From Chitinimonas viridis (GTDB taxonomy: Bacteria; Pseudomonadota; Gammaproteobacteria; Burkholderiales; Chitinimonadaceae), in assembly GCF_030409555.1 (NCBI RefSeq), contig NZ_JAUFPU010000002.1, positions 216,479-280,478 on the forward strand: 64,000 bases of DNA, in the 5' to 3' direction. The translations under genes and the position numbers were made by a program. Positions 8,210-16,419 of this stretch are shown piece after piece. Below the pieces are notes generated by a model. The model saw only the letters and a program-made list of their open reading frames with translations. It was not told where the DNA came from and ran no database searches. The first letter of the stretch is position 1; every line of letters begins with the position of its first letter.

Positions 8210-9385
8210 TCAGCCCTTGGGGATGACCAGCTTTTGGCCGACCTGGATCAAGTCGGGATTGGGCAGGTTGTTGCGGACCTCGATCTCGGCATAACGTGCC
8301 TTGTTACCCAGCAGGCGGGTAGCGATGATGGACAGGGTATCGCCCGGCTTGACCACATAGACCGTCTCGTTGCCATTGGCGCCAGCGACACGACCCAGAT
8401 TGTTGCTGATGAAATACTTGCGCAGCAGATCCAGATACTCGGGCGACTGCTTGACCTTGCTGATGGCGGTATTGAGGTTCTGCAGCAGCTCGGCATCGCC
8501 CTTGCGGACACCAATCTTGTAACGCACATCCGATTGCGGCAGTTTGGCAACCGCAAATACTAGGTCGGTGCCGGCAATTTCAGCCACGCCGAAGGGGTAG
8601 TCATAAATCAGGGCATCCACCTGGCCCGATTGGATGGCACGCTTGATCCAATCGCGCTCGCCATTGGTGCTGGCATCGCTCAGCTCGACAATCTGCGCAC
8701 CACGGAAATTCTGCTGGGCATAGGCCCTGGCATCCGGGTCGCCCTGCAGCACCCCTACCTTTTTACCGGCCAGGTCGCTGACGCCGCGTACCGACGAATT
8801 CGCCGCTGTGATCAGCGAATAGCCGAAGTCGCTGACATAAGGCACCGTGTAGACCACCCCAGGCTGGTCACCGTCGGCAAAGGTCAGGCCATCGATGGCG
8901 ATGTCCACCACCGGGTTGCCGCGGCTGTCGTTCTTGGTAAGTTGCTCCGGCACTGCAGGATAGGTGTCGACGATATGGTCGGTATCCAGCACGATCTTGG
9001 GATGCTGCTTGGTGAATTCCGATTGGGCAAACAGCAGCTTCATGAAATCCACATTGAAGCCCTTGGGCGCACCGTTCTCCAGCGCAAAAAAGGGCTTGGC
9101 GGGCGACTGCACGCTGACGCGGACCACGCCTTTCTCGATAATGCTGCGATAGGAATTGAACCCCGACTGTTGTGCAGCAGGGCTGGCAACCGGTGCGGGC
9201 GTGGCATCCGCCCCGGGTGCAGCCGCCACGGGTGCCGATGCTGGCGTGCTGGCAGGTGCCGCAGCCGCATCCACGGCTTCGGCAGGTGCCGCTGCCTTGT
9301 TCTTGTAAAGGTTCCAGCCCACGGATCCCAGGCCAGCCAACACGATCAGCGACAACAGGCCTTTTGACAGGGGGGTCAGTTTCAT
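8210..9385 (-). CDS. Inner-membrane-anchored solute-binding domain protein with C-terminal LysM
   Basis: A 391-residue protein with three parts. A single N-terminal membrane anchor (about 9-27) is followed by an Ala/Pro-rich linker of about 50 residues. A family-3 extracellular solute-binding domain comes next (GVVRVSVQSPAKPFFALENG, GFNVDFMKLLF, DLAGKKVGVLQGDPDARAY). A C-terminal LysM module completes it (YVVKPGDTLSIIATRLLGN ending in IQVGQKLVIP). SBP_3 domains bind amino acids or small ligands and LysM binds peptidoglycan, so the protein probably faces the periplasm. No ABC permease genes are adjacent, which suggests sensing rather than import. I use the start at 9385; the longer frame to 9457 overlaps the upstream gene. 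Confidence 0.82.
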   Translation of the reverse strand: MKLTPLSKGLLSLIVLAGLGSVGWNLYKNKAAAPAEAVDAAAAPASTPASAPVAAAPGADATPAPVASPAAQQSGFNSYRSIIEKGVVRVSVQSPAKPFFALENGAPKGFNVDFMKLLFAQSEFTKQHPKIVLDTDHIVDTYPAVPEQLTKNDSRGNPVVDIAIDGLTFADGDQPGVVYTVPYVSDFGYSLITAANSSVRGVSDLAGKKVGVLQGDPDARAYAQQNFRGAQIVELSDASTNGERDWIKRAIQSGQVDALIYDYPFGVAEIAGTDLVFAVAKLPQSDVRYKIGVRKGDAELLQNLNTAISKVKQSPEYLDLLRKYFISNNLGRVAGANGNETVYVVKPGDTLSIIATRLLGNKARYAEIEVRNNLPNPDLIQVGQKLVIPKG

Positions 9386-9410
9386 ATTCACATTCCTTGG
9401 ATAAGGGATA

Positions 9411-10112
9411 TCAAAGCGGGTTGGCGGCTTGGCCAAGATGACGGGCAATGCCATCAAGCCGCTCTATTTCAGACTGTATGCGTGACTGCTCGCGCTGGCT
9501 GGTATTCACTGCCGCCAGCGTACTGGCCTCCAGCGCCGCCAGGGCACTGGCATTCTCTGCGGCGGCCAGTTGGGCGGCCTCCTGCAACTGGGCCATCTGC
9601 TCGGCAATCGAAGCACGCAGCCCTTCATAGTCTTTGGCCAGCGCAGCTTTCTGCACCTGCTCCTGCTCGCGCACCACAGCCACCGTCTCATTCAGCTTGG
9701 TCAAGTGGGCTTTCAGGGCTTGGACTTTACGGGTTGCGTCTTCCAGCACATCCTCAATCGCCCAGGAATCATCGGCCGCATCCAGCGCGGCAACGGCCGC
9801 CCGCTGGTTCACCGGGTCCATGGCGCGCAAGCCATCCAGTACTTTCAACAGGCGCTCTGCCGGAAAGGTAGTACCAGGCACACCAAATACCGCGTAGATG
9901 GATTCCAGCGGCGTGTTCTCGGCAATATGGTTGCTCACGCCTTCCACCGTCGCCTGCGGTATTGCCGGCGGCTTGGTTGCAGGGGGCTCAGGCACCGCCC
10001 GGCTAGTGCCCATCAGTTCAAAATCAAGCGGGGCAGCCATGGGGGCGGCATCCGGCTCCACAGGATCCGGCTCGACCAATTTCGCTTTGATCAGAAAGCT
10101 CTTGAGTGACAC
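9411..10112 (-). CDS. Coiled-coil protein, first gene of the PspA/AAA operon
   Basis: No family is recognised in this 233-residue protein. A Pro/Ala-rich N-terminal third (about 15-60) precedes a small folded segment (NHIAENTPLESIYAVFGVPG). The long C-terminal coiled coil runs from about residue 110 to the end and is rich in Ala, Glu and Gln. It is the first gene of the six-gene run ending at 4341; the 257 bp upstream to 10369 must hold the promoter. No signal peptide is seen, so it is probably cytoplasmic and could be an adaptor for PspA, but that is a guess from shape and context. Confidence 0.7.
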   Translation of the reverse strand: MSLKSFLIKAKLVEPDPVEPDAAPMAAPLDFELMGTSRAVPEPPATKPPAIPQATVEGVSNHIAENTPLESIYAVFGVPGTTFPAERLLKVLDGLRAMDPVNQRAAVAALDAADDSWAIEDVLEDATRKVQALKAHLTKLNETVAVVREQEQVQKAALAKDYEGLRASIAEQMAQLQEAAQLAAAENASALAALEASTLAAVNTSQREQSRIQSEIERLDGIARHLGQAANPL

Positions 10113-10369
10113 GCTTTTCTCCAGAAAAGTTGGGCGGCTCGGGCATTAGTCAATCGCTGGCGCATGCATGCTGGGCCTTGCCTATATGCAACAAAAAATC
10201 TTAGCACAGCCCCCACCCCACACAAGGCGCCCCTACGCAGGCAGGCTTGGGGGCCAAGCACAGTGCAAGGTGGCGCGGATACAGCACTGCCTGCACCATC
10301 AGCTTGATATCTAAGGCCTATCCAGCATGGGCCGCCGATTCTGGCCCGCCGACGGCCAGCAGAACCCGC

Positions 10370-11659
10370 CTAGAAATAGTCGCGCAAACGGTAATATGAC
10401 ATACCCACGGCCTGAAATAGCGCGCCCAATTTCTCTCCACCGGGAAAAGGTGGGTTGCGCAAGGCAGTAAACAGCTTGAGATGGGTGTCGTCGCCCCGTA
10501 TCGCCTCCGCCAGCACCCGGCCTGCCACGCAGGTCGGCACAATGCCGTGACCAGAGAAGCCCTGCGCCCAGTAGACATCACCGTCGCAGCCAAAGTCCGG
10601 CGTACGCGGCATGGTGATGTCGATATGCCCCCCCCAGGCGTGGGTTACCTTGGCCGACTGCAGTTGCGGAAACACCTTGAGCATGTCGGCGCGCATGCCC
10701 GCCGCCAGATTGCGCGGGGTCTTGCCGGTATAGGTGCATTTGCCGCCAAACAGCAGGCGATGGTCTGCCGTCATGCGGAAATAATCGAGGATAAACTGGT
10801 TATCCGACACGGCATGGCCCGATGGCAGCAATTGCTTAGCCACCGCCTCGCCCAGCGGCTCGGTGGCGATGATATAGGTGCCGACTGGCAGCACCCTACT
10901 CTGCAGGCGGCTATCCAGCTTATCGATATAGGCATTGCAGGCCAGCACCAGCTTACCGGCTCGGATGCGGCCATGGCGGGTCTGCACGGTGACGCCATTG
11001 CTGCTACGGGCGTAGCCGGTGGCCTGGCTGTCTTCATGGATACGCACCCCGGCGGCTTCAGCCGCCCTGGCCAGGCCCAGCACATACTTGAGCGGGTGCA
11101 GGTGCCCCCCCTTGCTGTCGAGCAAGGCGGCCTGGTAGCGATCCGAGCCTATATGTTGCGGCAGTTCCGCCTTGGGTATGAAGCGCAGCCCCTCATAACC
11201 CCACTTGCTGGCCGCTTCTTCCTGCCAACCCGTCAGCAGGCCCACGCGCCGCTGCTGCACCGATGTCCACAAATGCCCCTCGGCCAGGTCGCAGTCGATA
11301 TCGTGCCGTGCAATACGGCCGCGTATCTCGCCCGCCGCCTCCTGTATCAGCCGCCATACCTCGCGGGCGCCTGCCAGGCCCAATGCAGCCTCGAACGGCG
11401 GCATATCGCAGCTAAAACCCAGAATAATCTGCCCGCCATTACGGCCGGATGCTCCCCAGCCCACCCGGCTGGCTTCTATCACCACCACTTTGAGGCCAGC
11501 CTCGGCCAGATTGAGGGCGGTATAGAGGCCGGTATAGCCGGCGCCGACTATGACCACGTCGGCATCCACCTCGCCCTCCAACCGGGGCCGCCGCACCTGC
11601 TGCTCCTGGCTGCTGACGCTGTAATAGCTATCCAGATAATCTGTACCCTGCTGAAACAT
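10370..11659 (-). CDS. puuB: FAD-dependent amine oxidoreductase (PuuB-like gamma-glutamylputrescine oxidase)
   Basis: A 429-residue DAO-family flavoenzyme. The Rossmann motif GAGYTG (39-44) starts the FAD site, followed by the family signature WGASGRNGGQII and a C-terminal GFSGHGIVPTCVAGRVLAEA that closes the FAD pocket. These motifs are typical of PuuB/OrdL oxidases, which convert gamma-glutamylputrescine or related amines to aldehydes with release of H2O2. The neighbour on the other strand, divergent by 156 bp, is an ornithine/lysine-type decarboxylase that makes diamines, so polyamine turnover is the likely setting. The exact substrate is not provable from sequence; glycine- or D-amino-acid-type oxidase activity is an alternative. 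Confidence 0.78.
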   Translation of the reverse strand: MFQQGTDYLDSYYSVSSQEQQVRRPRLEGEVDADVVIVGAGYTGLYTALNLAEAGLKVVVIEASRVGWGASGRNGGQIILGFSCDMPPFEAALGLAGAREVWRLIQEAAGEIRGRIARHDIDCDLAEGHLWTSVQQRRVGLLTGWQEEAASKWGYEGLRFIPKAELPQHIGSDRYQAALLDSKGGHLHPLKYVLGLARAAEAAGVRIHEDSQATGYARSSNGVTVQTRHGRIRAGKLVLACNAYIDKLDSRLQSRVLPVGTYIIATEPLGEAVAKQLLPSGHAVSDNQFILDYFRMTADHRLLFGGKCTYTGKTPRNLAAGMRADMLKVFPQLQSAKVTHAWGGHIDITMPRTPDFGCDGDVYWAQGFSGHGIVPTCVAGRVLAEAIRGDDTHLKLFTALRNPPFPGGEKLGALFQAVGMSYYRLRDYF

Positions 11660-11815
11660 GCCGCGTGTCTCCTGCTTATCATTTTGATGGCGGCGGCCAT
11701 TATGGCGAAGCAGCGTTGCGCTGTCGCCACCGCCGCGTAGCAGTGCCCTGCCACGCTACAACAATTCAGGCCGCTGCTCTAAACTGCCGCGTCCAGCAAA
11801 CCGAGTACGATAGCC

Positions 11816-12952
11816 ATGCGCCGCAGCTTTGATCCCCACCGCGAACCCCAAGCCGATTTCAATCTGGTGCGCCAGCAACTGCAGCACGGCTATCAAGGCC
11901 CCTTTCTGTTGATGGACAGCGACGTATTGCGCGAGAAAGTCCGCCGCTTCAAGGCCGCGCTGCCCCGCGTAACGCCGCACTACGCCGTCAAGTGCAATCC
12001 CACCCAGGCGGTGCTGGCGGTATTGCACGAGGAAGGTGCAGGCTTTGAGATCGCCTCCCCGGCCGAACTGGATGCCTGCCTGGCCCTGGGTGTGCCCGCA
12101 GAGACGCTGTACTTCAGCAACCCCATGCGCGCGCGCGAAGCCATCGCCCTGGCAGCAAAGGCCGGCGTGCAATGGTATGTGGTGGATTCGGTCAGCGAGC
12201 TGCGCAAGGTGCATGGCATCAAGCCCGACGCCAGCTTCTACCTGCGCCTGCACACCAGCAACGAAGGCTCGGTCTCGCCCTTGTCAGAAAAATTCGGCGT
12301 GTTCGAAGAGGAGATCGAGGCCATCCTGGACGAAGCCGTCAAGCTCGGCGCCGACCTGGCCGGCGCCACCTTCCACGCCGGCTCGCAATGCCTCAATCCG
12401 GACAACTGGCGCATCGGCATAGAAGCCGCCGTCGCACTGTTCGACACCATGCGCACCCGGGGCCTCAAGCCCCGCCTGCTCAACCTGGGCGGCGGCTTCC
12501 CGGTAGAGCACCGGGCCGCCATCCCATCGATACGGCAGATTGCCGAGATCATCAACGCCGCCCTCGCCGCCGTACCCGACGATATCCGCATCATGGCCGA
12601 GCCCGGCCGCTTCCTGGTATCCGACGCCGGCTGGCTGGTAACCCGCGTCATCGGCCAGACCGTACGCAAAGGCCAACCCTGGGCCTATCTGGACACCGGC
12701 GTATTCAACGGCCTACTGGAAACCACCACCGGCATCGAATACGACATGCGCAGCGACCGCCAGGGCGATATCGTACCCTGGGTAGTTGCCGGCCCCACCT
12801 GCGATTCCATGGACATCTGTACCCGCAGCCAGCCCCTGCCGGCCGACCTGACCGAGGGCGACTTCGTCTATGTGCGCAATGCCGGCGCCTATAGCAACGC
12901 CTGCGGCTCTACCTTCAACGGTTTTGCCTTGCCCGAAGTGATTGTGGTGTAG
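11816..12952 (+). CDS. PLP-dependent ornithine/lysine-type decarboxylase (alanine-racemase fold)
   Basis: A 378-residue group IV decarboxylase. The PLP lysine lies in HYAVKCN (K59), the phosphate-binding glycines in LNLGGGFPV, and EPGRFLV matches the family. The catalytic Cys sits in GPTCDSMD near the C-terminus, with YVRNAGAY the conserved Tyr segment. The compact length fits bacterial and eukaryotic ornithine decarboxylases better than the 420-aa diaminopimelate decarboxylases, and DapA-like neighbours are absent. It would produce putrescine or cadaverine in the cytoplasm. It is divergent from a PuuB-like oxidase. Choice between ornithine, lysine or a carboxynorspermidine-type substrate is not settled here. 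Confidence 0.82.
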   Translation: MRRSFDPHREPQADFNLVRQQLQHGYQGPFLLMDSDVLREKVRRFKAALPRVTPHYAVKCNPTQAVLAVLHEEGAGFEIASPAELDACLALGVPAETLYFSNPMRAREAIALAAKAGVQWYVVDSVSELRKVHGIKPDASFYLRLHTSNEGSVSPLSEKFGVFEEEIEAILDEAVKLGADLAGATFHAGSQCLNPDNWRIGIEAAVALFDTMRTRGLKPRLLNLGGGFPVEHRAAIPSIRQIAEIINAALAAVPDDIRIMAEPGRFLVSDAGWLVTRVIGQTVRKGQPWAYLDTGVFNGLLETTTGIEYDMRSDRQGDIVPWVVAGPTCDSMDICTRSQPLPADLTEGDFVYVRNAGAYSNACGSTFNGFALPEVIVV

Positions 12953-13465
12953 CGGACTTGCGGTGGTAGGAAAGTCGCCGACTCAGATGACGAAGCGGCA
13001 TTGCTGACTACGATTCACCTACTGTCACCAGCAGGGATTCAGCGGACCGTCTCGTTTGCGCAAGAGCAGCGTGCAGCGGAATTGGAGCAATAAGAGGGTA
13101 TGGGTTACTGGTAGCCGAGCGTAACCAGGACGAGTGCGCACTCAATCAATAGGAGTCCAATATATTTCGCCTGGAAGTTCCACCGATCCCTGGGCGGCTC
13201 TGCGTTGCAGAGCAACGGCCGTGCTATGCTCAAGCACTGCCGTGACCTTCGGTTAGCTCGACGGTGGCTCTACCCGACACTTCGCTTCCCCAAGGAGGCT
13301 ATGCCTTGACAGCCCGACCAATGAAGGATAGAAAGAGAACGATAGTTCTCTTTTTCGCGACTTGCTTTTAGGCGTCTAGGTCTGATCGTCGATATTGGCG
13401 AGGACGGTCTATTGTGGATACGTTAACGGCGTTCGGCGCAAAGAATTAATAACTAAGCCCGACAT
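12953..13465. other. Non-coding or degenerate stretch at the left edge of the methyltransferase island
   Basis: No convincing gene is visible in these 513 bases. They hold small perfect hairpins at 13197-13213 (7-bp arms, 3-base loop) and 13332-13353, and the base composition turns AT-richer toward the methyltransferase start. This is where GC-rich host sequence gives way to the acquired island. I could not identify a tRNA, an att duplication or an integrase. Confidence 0.6.
13332..13353. terminator. Hairpin with T-run upstream of the methyltransferase gene
   Basis: A perfect 9-bp stem (AAAGAGAAC / GTTCTCTTT, 4-base loop GATA) is followed by TTT on the plus strand, about 110 bp before the methyltransferase start. 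It resembles a weak intrinsic terminator or attenuator. As a palindrome it could also be an operator limiting methyltransferase expression. Confidence 0.4.
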
Positions 13466-14824
13466 ATGCAATCATTTAAATTTATCGATCTTTTCGCAGG
13501 CCTAGGCGGCTTCCACCTTGCCCTGTCTCGTCTTGGTGGTCAGTGTGTTTTTGCGGCTGAGTGGAAACCTCATCTACGTAAGCTCTATTTAGAGAACTTC
13601 GGACTTCTGCCCGAGGGCGACATCACCAAGGTCGATCCCGAGAGCGTACCTGCGCATGATGTTCTGACCGCTGGCTTTCCATGTCAACCGTTCTCCAAGG
13701 CAGGCGAACAACTTGGCTTTGAGTGTACGGAACAAGGCGATCTCTTCTTCAATGTTGCTACTATCTTGGCGGCGAAGCAGCCAACGTTTTTTGTTTTGGA
13801 GAACGTTCCGAATCTGCTAAAGCATGATGAAGGGCGCACATGGGCTGAGATCCAAAAAATTCTTGGCAAAGGTGAGAATGGGCTTGGCTACAATATCCGG
13901 GTCAATCAGTTCTCGCCTCACAATTTTGGCATCCCACAGATACGCGAGCGGGTCTACATTGTTGGTTCGTTGCACTCGCTAGACTCGTTCGAATGGCCAG
14001 CGACCAGTGATGACCCGACTAGCATTGATAGCGTTCTCGACGACCATCCGGAAGAAGCAAAGCGCTTATCTGCTCAGGTTAACGAGTGTTTAGAGGTTTG
14101 GGATGAATTCCTGAGAGCGAGCCCTCCCGAAGTCGAACTTCCCTCTTTCCCGCTTTGGTCTATGGAGTGGGGAGCTACGTACCCATACGAGGATACGACA
14201 CCTTACGCTTTGAAAACGCTTCTGGGGCTAGATGGACTCAAGGGCTTCAAAGGTAGCCACGGCGCGATGATTGGGCGTATGCGCAACCTTGAGGATCGTT
14301 GGGCCGCGCTTCCCAGTCACGCACGTACAGAGCAGTTCCACTTTCCAAAGTGGAAGAAGGACTTCATTCGACAGAACCGCCAGTTCTACGAAGACAATAA
14401 AGCTTGGATTAACCCTTGGCTTCCGAAGATTTTGAAGTTCCCCTCTAGCTTGCAAAAGTTCGAATGGAATATCAAAGGTGGTAGGCGCAACATTTGGGAA
14501 TATGTAATCCAGTTCCGTGCGTCCGGTGTTCGCGTCAAGCGTCGCACGACCGCTCCCAGCCTTATTGCAATGACTGATACGCAAGTACCAATCATTGGTT
14601 GGCAGAAGCGCTACATGACCCCTCGGGAATGTGCGCGACTTCAAAGTCTAGATGCATTGAAAGGCCTACCTGCTAGCGCGACACAGGCGTTTGCTGCTCT
14701 TGGGAATGCAGTGAACTCCAATGTTGTGGAAATGGTTGCTAGAGCGCTGCTTGCAACTTTCCCCATCCATCAAACAGTCTGCAAAGAGGCGCAGGCGCAA
14801 GAACTGGAGACTGCATGCCTGTAG
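13466..14824 (+). CDS. DNA (cytosine-5-)-methyltransferase
   Basis: A 452-residue C5 methyltransferase with the conserved motifs in order: [12 protein letters not shown] (6-16), [11 protein letters not shown] with catalytic C73, [10 protein letters not shown] (112-114 ENV), [15 protein letters not shown] (about 158-162), and IX/X at the end ([14 protein letters not shown]). The target-recognition region is about residues 200-370; its specificity cannot be read. It heads a four-gene overlapping run with a GHKL ATPase, a Z1 protein and a PD-(D/E)XK protein, so it is likely the protective methylase of a restriction-like system. The block is AT-richer than its surroundings, a sign of transfer. 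Confidence 0.95.
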   Translation: MQSFKFIDLFAGLGGFHLALSRLGGQCVFAAEWKPHLRKLYLENFGLLPEGDITKVDPESVPAHDVLTAGFPCQPFSKAGEQLGFECTEQGDLFFNVATILAAKQPTFFVLENVPNLLKHDEGRTWAEIQKILGKGENGLGYNIRVNQFSPHNFGIPQIRERVYIVGSLHSLDSFEWPATSDDPTSIDSVLDDHPEEAKRLSAQVNECLEVWDEFLRASPPEVELPSFPLWSMEWGATYPYEDTTPYALKTLLGLDGLKGFKGSHGAMIGRMRNLEDRWAALPSHARTEQFHFPKWKKDFIRQNRQFYEDNKAWINPWLPKILKFPSSLQKFEWNIKGGRRNIWEYVIQFRASGVRVKRRTTAPSLIAMTDTQVPIIGWQKRYMTPRECARLQSLDALKGLPASATQAFAALGNAVNSNVVEMVARALLATFPIHQTVCKEAQAQELETACL

Positions 14825-16419
14825 AGTCGGTGGAGGAGCTAAAGGGACTGATCGAAATACGTCCAGAAGTAACAATGCTGTCTGTGCTTAGGCACCTGAA
14901 CTATAAGGCGTGGTTTGCACTAGCCGAGTTCATTGATAACTCTCTTCAGAGCTATCTTGCAAATCGAGAAACTCTAGAATCTTTGCACGGTACGGATTTC
15001 CGCCTTGTTGTCGATGTGCGCTTAGACACTAATGCGCCGGGCCAAATCGTTGTAACCGACAATGCGGCGGGAATTTCAGAGGCGGACTTCCCAAGAGCAT
15101 TTCGAGCGGCACACGTCCCTACGGATCGAAGCGGCCTGTCCGAATTTGGCATGGGGATGAAAAGCGCCGCATGCTGGTTTGCTGAGAACTGGAGCGTACG
15201 AACAAAGGCTCTGGGCGAGCAGTTAGAGCGCACGATCAATTTTGACATAAGGCACATTGTCGACAATAAGATTGAAAGTTTGGACACCACCGCTCGCGAC
15301 ATTGACAATCTGTCCGCCCACTACACTGTCGTTACTTTGCGCGGACTACACCATGTTCCTCAGGGGCGTACGCTTGGCAAGATAAAGGAACATCTTGCCA
15401 GTATCTATAGGGTGTTCCTACGCGACGGACGCATGACGCTGAAATTCAATGGAGAGTGTCTAGTCTACGAGACACCAGCAATTTTGCATGCTGTACAGTA
15501 TACATCACCTGGTGTAGCTGCTTTAGGTGAGAATGCTCACTCGGTTCTATGGAGAAAGAACATCTCCTTGGATTTTGGCGAGGGGCAGCATGTCACAGGT
15601 TTTGCGGCGCTACGTGAAATTGGCTCTACCCCGTTTGCAGGTTTTGCGCTCTTTCGCCGTGATAGATTAATCGAGGGCAGTTATGACGAAACCTACCGCC
15701 CCAGTCATATCTTTAAGCAAACCAATAGTTACCCATACCAGCGACTCTTTGGCGAACTACATGTGGAAGGATTTGAGGTAAGTCATACGAAAGATGGATT
15801 CCGCTGGGAACAATATGAAGACGTTTTTCTTGACTGCTTGAAGGAAAAACTTGAACTGGAGCCATTGGATCTCCTAGCTCAAGCCGAAAACTACCGAGCC
15901 CTCCCGTCGAAAAAGAATATTGAAGTAAAAGCTGAGGCCGCTACCTTTGTCGTCGCTCAGTATCTTGAAAAACACATAGCACCACTGCTATTGGAAGCGC
16001 AGAGCAACCCAGCCCTCGATGTACCGCCGATACCGGATTCGATGCCAAGGGGGCCGTTGCAGGCTTCGGAGAGGGCTATTGAAATAGATGATGGGACTTG
16101 GCAATGGATAATTACTCTCCGGACTTCGGTGGATCCGGCCCGTGAAGATTGGGTATCGCTTGCCAAGCAACAATCAGAATGCGGCGATGAAGATCTGGTG
16201 AGGCGTATATGCGTAGACCTTGCGCTTGCACATCCGTTCTCATCCGAATTCCTAGGGGCAAGCAATGAAAATATCGAGCTCATGCTTCGGGTGGCTGCGG
16301 CTGTCGCAATAGCGCTAGTGTTAGCGGAAGACATCACTGGTGAAGCACCCGACTCGGTTCTCTATCATCTCAACTACCTCATGCGTGGAGCATTGAGTCA
16401 AGTGGCGCTAACCAAATGA
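14815..16419 (+). CDS. GHKL ATPase of the prokaryotic MORC type
   Basis: A 534-residue protein whose first 200 residues form a Bergerat (GHKL) ATP-binding fold. The N box is [12 protein letters not shown] (E38, N42), the G1 box TDNAAGIS (81-88) and the G2 box [12 protein letters not shown] (107-118). This arrangement matches MORC-like and MutL-related ATPases found in predicted restriction systems (Iyer and Aravind's prokaryotic MORC group) rather than sensor kinases; no histidine-phosphoacceptor or membrane segment is present. Its ATG overlaps the methyltransferase stop by 10 bp and the Z1 gene overlaps its own stop, so the genes are translationally coupled. ATP-driven DNA clamping is known for eukaryotic relatives; here it is inferred. 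Confidence 0.85.
   Translation: MPVESVEELKGLIEIRPEVTMLSVLRHLNYKAWFALAEFIDNSLQSYLANRETLESLHGTDFRLVVDVRLDTNAPGQIVVTDNAAGISEADFPRAFRAAHVPTDRSGLSEFGMGMKSAACWFAENWSVRTKALGEQLERTINFDIRHIVDNKIESLDTTARDIDNLSAHYTVVTLRGLHHVPQGRTLGKIKEHLASIYRVFLRDGRMTLKFNGECLVYETPAILHAVQYTSPGVAALGENAHSVLWRKNISLDFGEGQHVTGFAALREIGSTPFAGFALFRRDRLIEGSYDETYRPSHIFKQTNSYPYQRLFGELHVEGFEVSHTKDGFRWEQYEDVFLDCLKEKLELEPLDLLAQAENYRALPSKKNIEVKAEAATFVVAQYLEKHIAPLLLEAQSNPALDVPPIPDSMPRGPLQASERAIEIDDGTWQWIITLRTSVDPAREDWVSLAKQQSECGDEDLVRRICVDLALAHPFSSEFLGASNENIELMLRVAAAVAIALVLAEDITGEAPDSVLYHLNYLMRGALSQVALTK

Noticed and set aside
10113..10369. Sigma-54 promoter ahead of the PspA operon
   Set aside because: Known psp operons use sigma-54, but no GG-N10-GC element of correct spacing was found on the minus strand in this gap.
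10481..11740. 419-codon plus-strand frame opposite the FAD oxidoreductase
   Set aside because: The minus strand carries clear FAD motifs over the same bases; the plus-strand protein has no recognisable domain.
13197..13213. Perfect 7-bp hairpin as a terminator for the decarboxylase gene
   Set aside because: It is about 245 bp past the stop and lacks a T-run, so the link is too weak.
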